A DNA stretch of 7,235 bases from Hungatella sp. UBA3402. Its GTDB lineage: Bacteria; Bacillota; Clostridia; Lachnospirales; Lachnospiraceae. The translations under genes were made by a program, and so were the position numbers. The notes beneath the pieces were generated by a model. That model was not told where the DNA came from and searched no databases. It saw only the letters and a program-made list of their open reading frames with translations. Below are positions 6,849 through 7,235 of this stretch, piece after piece; within the stretch, counting starts at the first letter, position 1, and the number at the start of each line of letters is the position of its first letter. The DNA lies in contig DEPC01000251.1 in NCBI GenBank assembly GCA_002358555.1, positions 1 through 7,235 of the forward strand, written 5' to 3'.

Positions 6849-6859
6849 CTACGATTATT

Positions 6860-6894
6860 AAAACAGCAGTCACCCAGTCAACCTAGGTGACTGC
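6860..6894 (-). terminator. Terminator-like hairpin between dctP and dctQ
   Basis: On the minus strand GCAGTCACC (6894-6886) pairs with GGTGACTGC (6874-6866) as a perfect 9-bp stem around an 11-nt loop, followed by TGTTTTAATAAT. It lies 38 bp after the dctP stop, inside an operon. Partial termination here would give more binding protein than membrane subunits, as is common for transporter operons. A smaller competing hairpin is possible, because the 5' arm CAGTCA can also pair with TGACTG in the loop. The T-tract is interrupted, so efficiency is probably incomplete. Confidence 0.65.
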
Positions 6895-6932
6895 CTGTAA
6901 TGCGCTGTAAAATTATGATTTGCAGTGACAAA

Positions 6933-7235
6933 TTATTGTACAGTTGCACGAATCATATCCAGCTCAGCGGTCATATTATTGTCTGCTGCAAACTTATCCT
7001 GAATCGGTAATGCCAGAGCCTTGAATGCATCAATATCAATATCTTCAAAGTTGGTTACAATAGCTCCATCAGAGAGAACTTTTTCTTTAGATTCCTCAAA
7101 CATTCTGTAAACAACTTCACGTTCTTCCTCAGTACAAGCTTTAACAGCTTCATCAATCCAGCCCTTCTGCTCATCAGTCAAACCATCGTAAAAGTGGCCA
7201 CTCATCAACAAAAGGCGAGTCGTATAATCATGATG
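6933..7235 (-). CDS. dctP: TRAP transporter substrate-binding protein (DctP family), C-terminal part (runs off right edge)
   Basis: The last 100 codons of an extracytoplasmic solute receptor are present; the frame is open to the window edge and ends in TAA at 6933. The segment contains L-T-D-E-Q-K-G-W-I-D-E-A-V-K-A, then a charged amphipathic helix (E-E-E-R-E-V-V-Y-R-M-F-E-E-S), L-S-D-G-A-I-V-T-N, and D-I-D-A-F-K-A. This is the usual C-terminal helical end of DctP-type receptors, in which L-x-x-E-x-Q-x-x-I-x-x-A and a later F-x-x-A/P pattern recur. In Gram-positives the protein would be a membrane-anchored lipoprotein; the signal peptide and the ligand-binding Arg lie outside the window. Its place just ahead of dctQ and dctM confirms the assignment better than sequence alone. 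Substrate is unknown. Confidence 0.88.
   Translation of the reverse strand, partial: HHDYTTRLLLMSGHFYDGLTDEQKGWIDEAVKACTEEEREVVYRMFEESKEKVLSDGAIVTNFEDIDIDAFKALALPIQDKFAADNNMTAELDMIRATVQ

Noticed and set aside
1..7235. CRISPR array, tRNA, rRNA, phage or toxin-antitoxin genes
   Set aside because: I saw no spaced direct repeats, no cloverleaf or rRNA sequence, and no gene of these classes.

Overview
The window looks like chromosomal DNA of a low-to-moderate GC Gram-positive anaerobe, most likely a gut Lachnospiraceae/Clostridia member. The signs are strong AGGAGG-type ribosome sites, a SpoVB/YtgP-type flippase, an IscS-IscU-MnmA cluster, an SH3b-Amidase_3 lipoprotein and a TRAP uptake system. 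The lineage is an inference from gene content and style; no rRNA or lineage marker is present.

Layout. (1) Positions 1-517, minus strand: the N-terminal 172 residues of a multi-TM MOP-superfamily flippase, running off the left edge. (2) Positions 518-710: a divergent intergenic region with a good sigma-A-like promoter firing rightward. (3) Positions 711-4906, plus strand: iscS (cysteine desulfurase), a 194-bp spacer with a long imperfect hairpin, iscU (Fe-S scaffold), mnmA (tRNA 2-thiouridylase, 4 nt after iscU) and a cell-wall amidase lipoprotein overlapping mnmA by ATGA. (4) Positions 4907-4994: a convergent spacer with a strong hairpin whose T-tract serves the minus-strand operon. (5) Positions 4995-7235, minus strand: a three-component TRAP transporter transcribed in the order dctP (only the last 100 codons present), dctQ, dctM. 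A terminator-like hairpin lies between dctP and dctQ, and dctQ and dctM overlap as TAATG.

How the genes work together. IscS takes sulfur from cysteine as a persulfide. It can pass it to IscU for Fe-S cluster assembly and to MnmA for 2-thiolation of U34 in tRNA, so these three form a coherent sulfur-trafficking unit. The amidase is co-transcribed by position but has no obvious functional tie. The TRAP genes encode a sodium-driven (by family) importer for an unidentified substrate, probably an organic acid.

I find no evidence for a wholly new system; the genes are known families. The points worth a second look are mainly non-coding: the iscS-iscU hairpin and the dctP-dctQ spacer, which holds both a terminator-like stem and a hairpin resembling the right end of IS200/IS605-type elements. 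Protein details of interest are the Cys-x-x-Cys form of the MnmA active site, the LPPVK motif in IscU with no nearby hscA, and a long insertion in the amidase active-site region.
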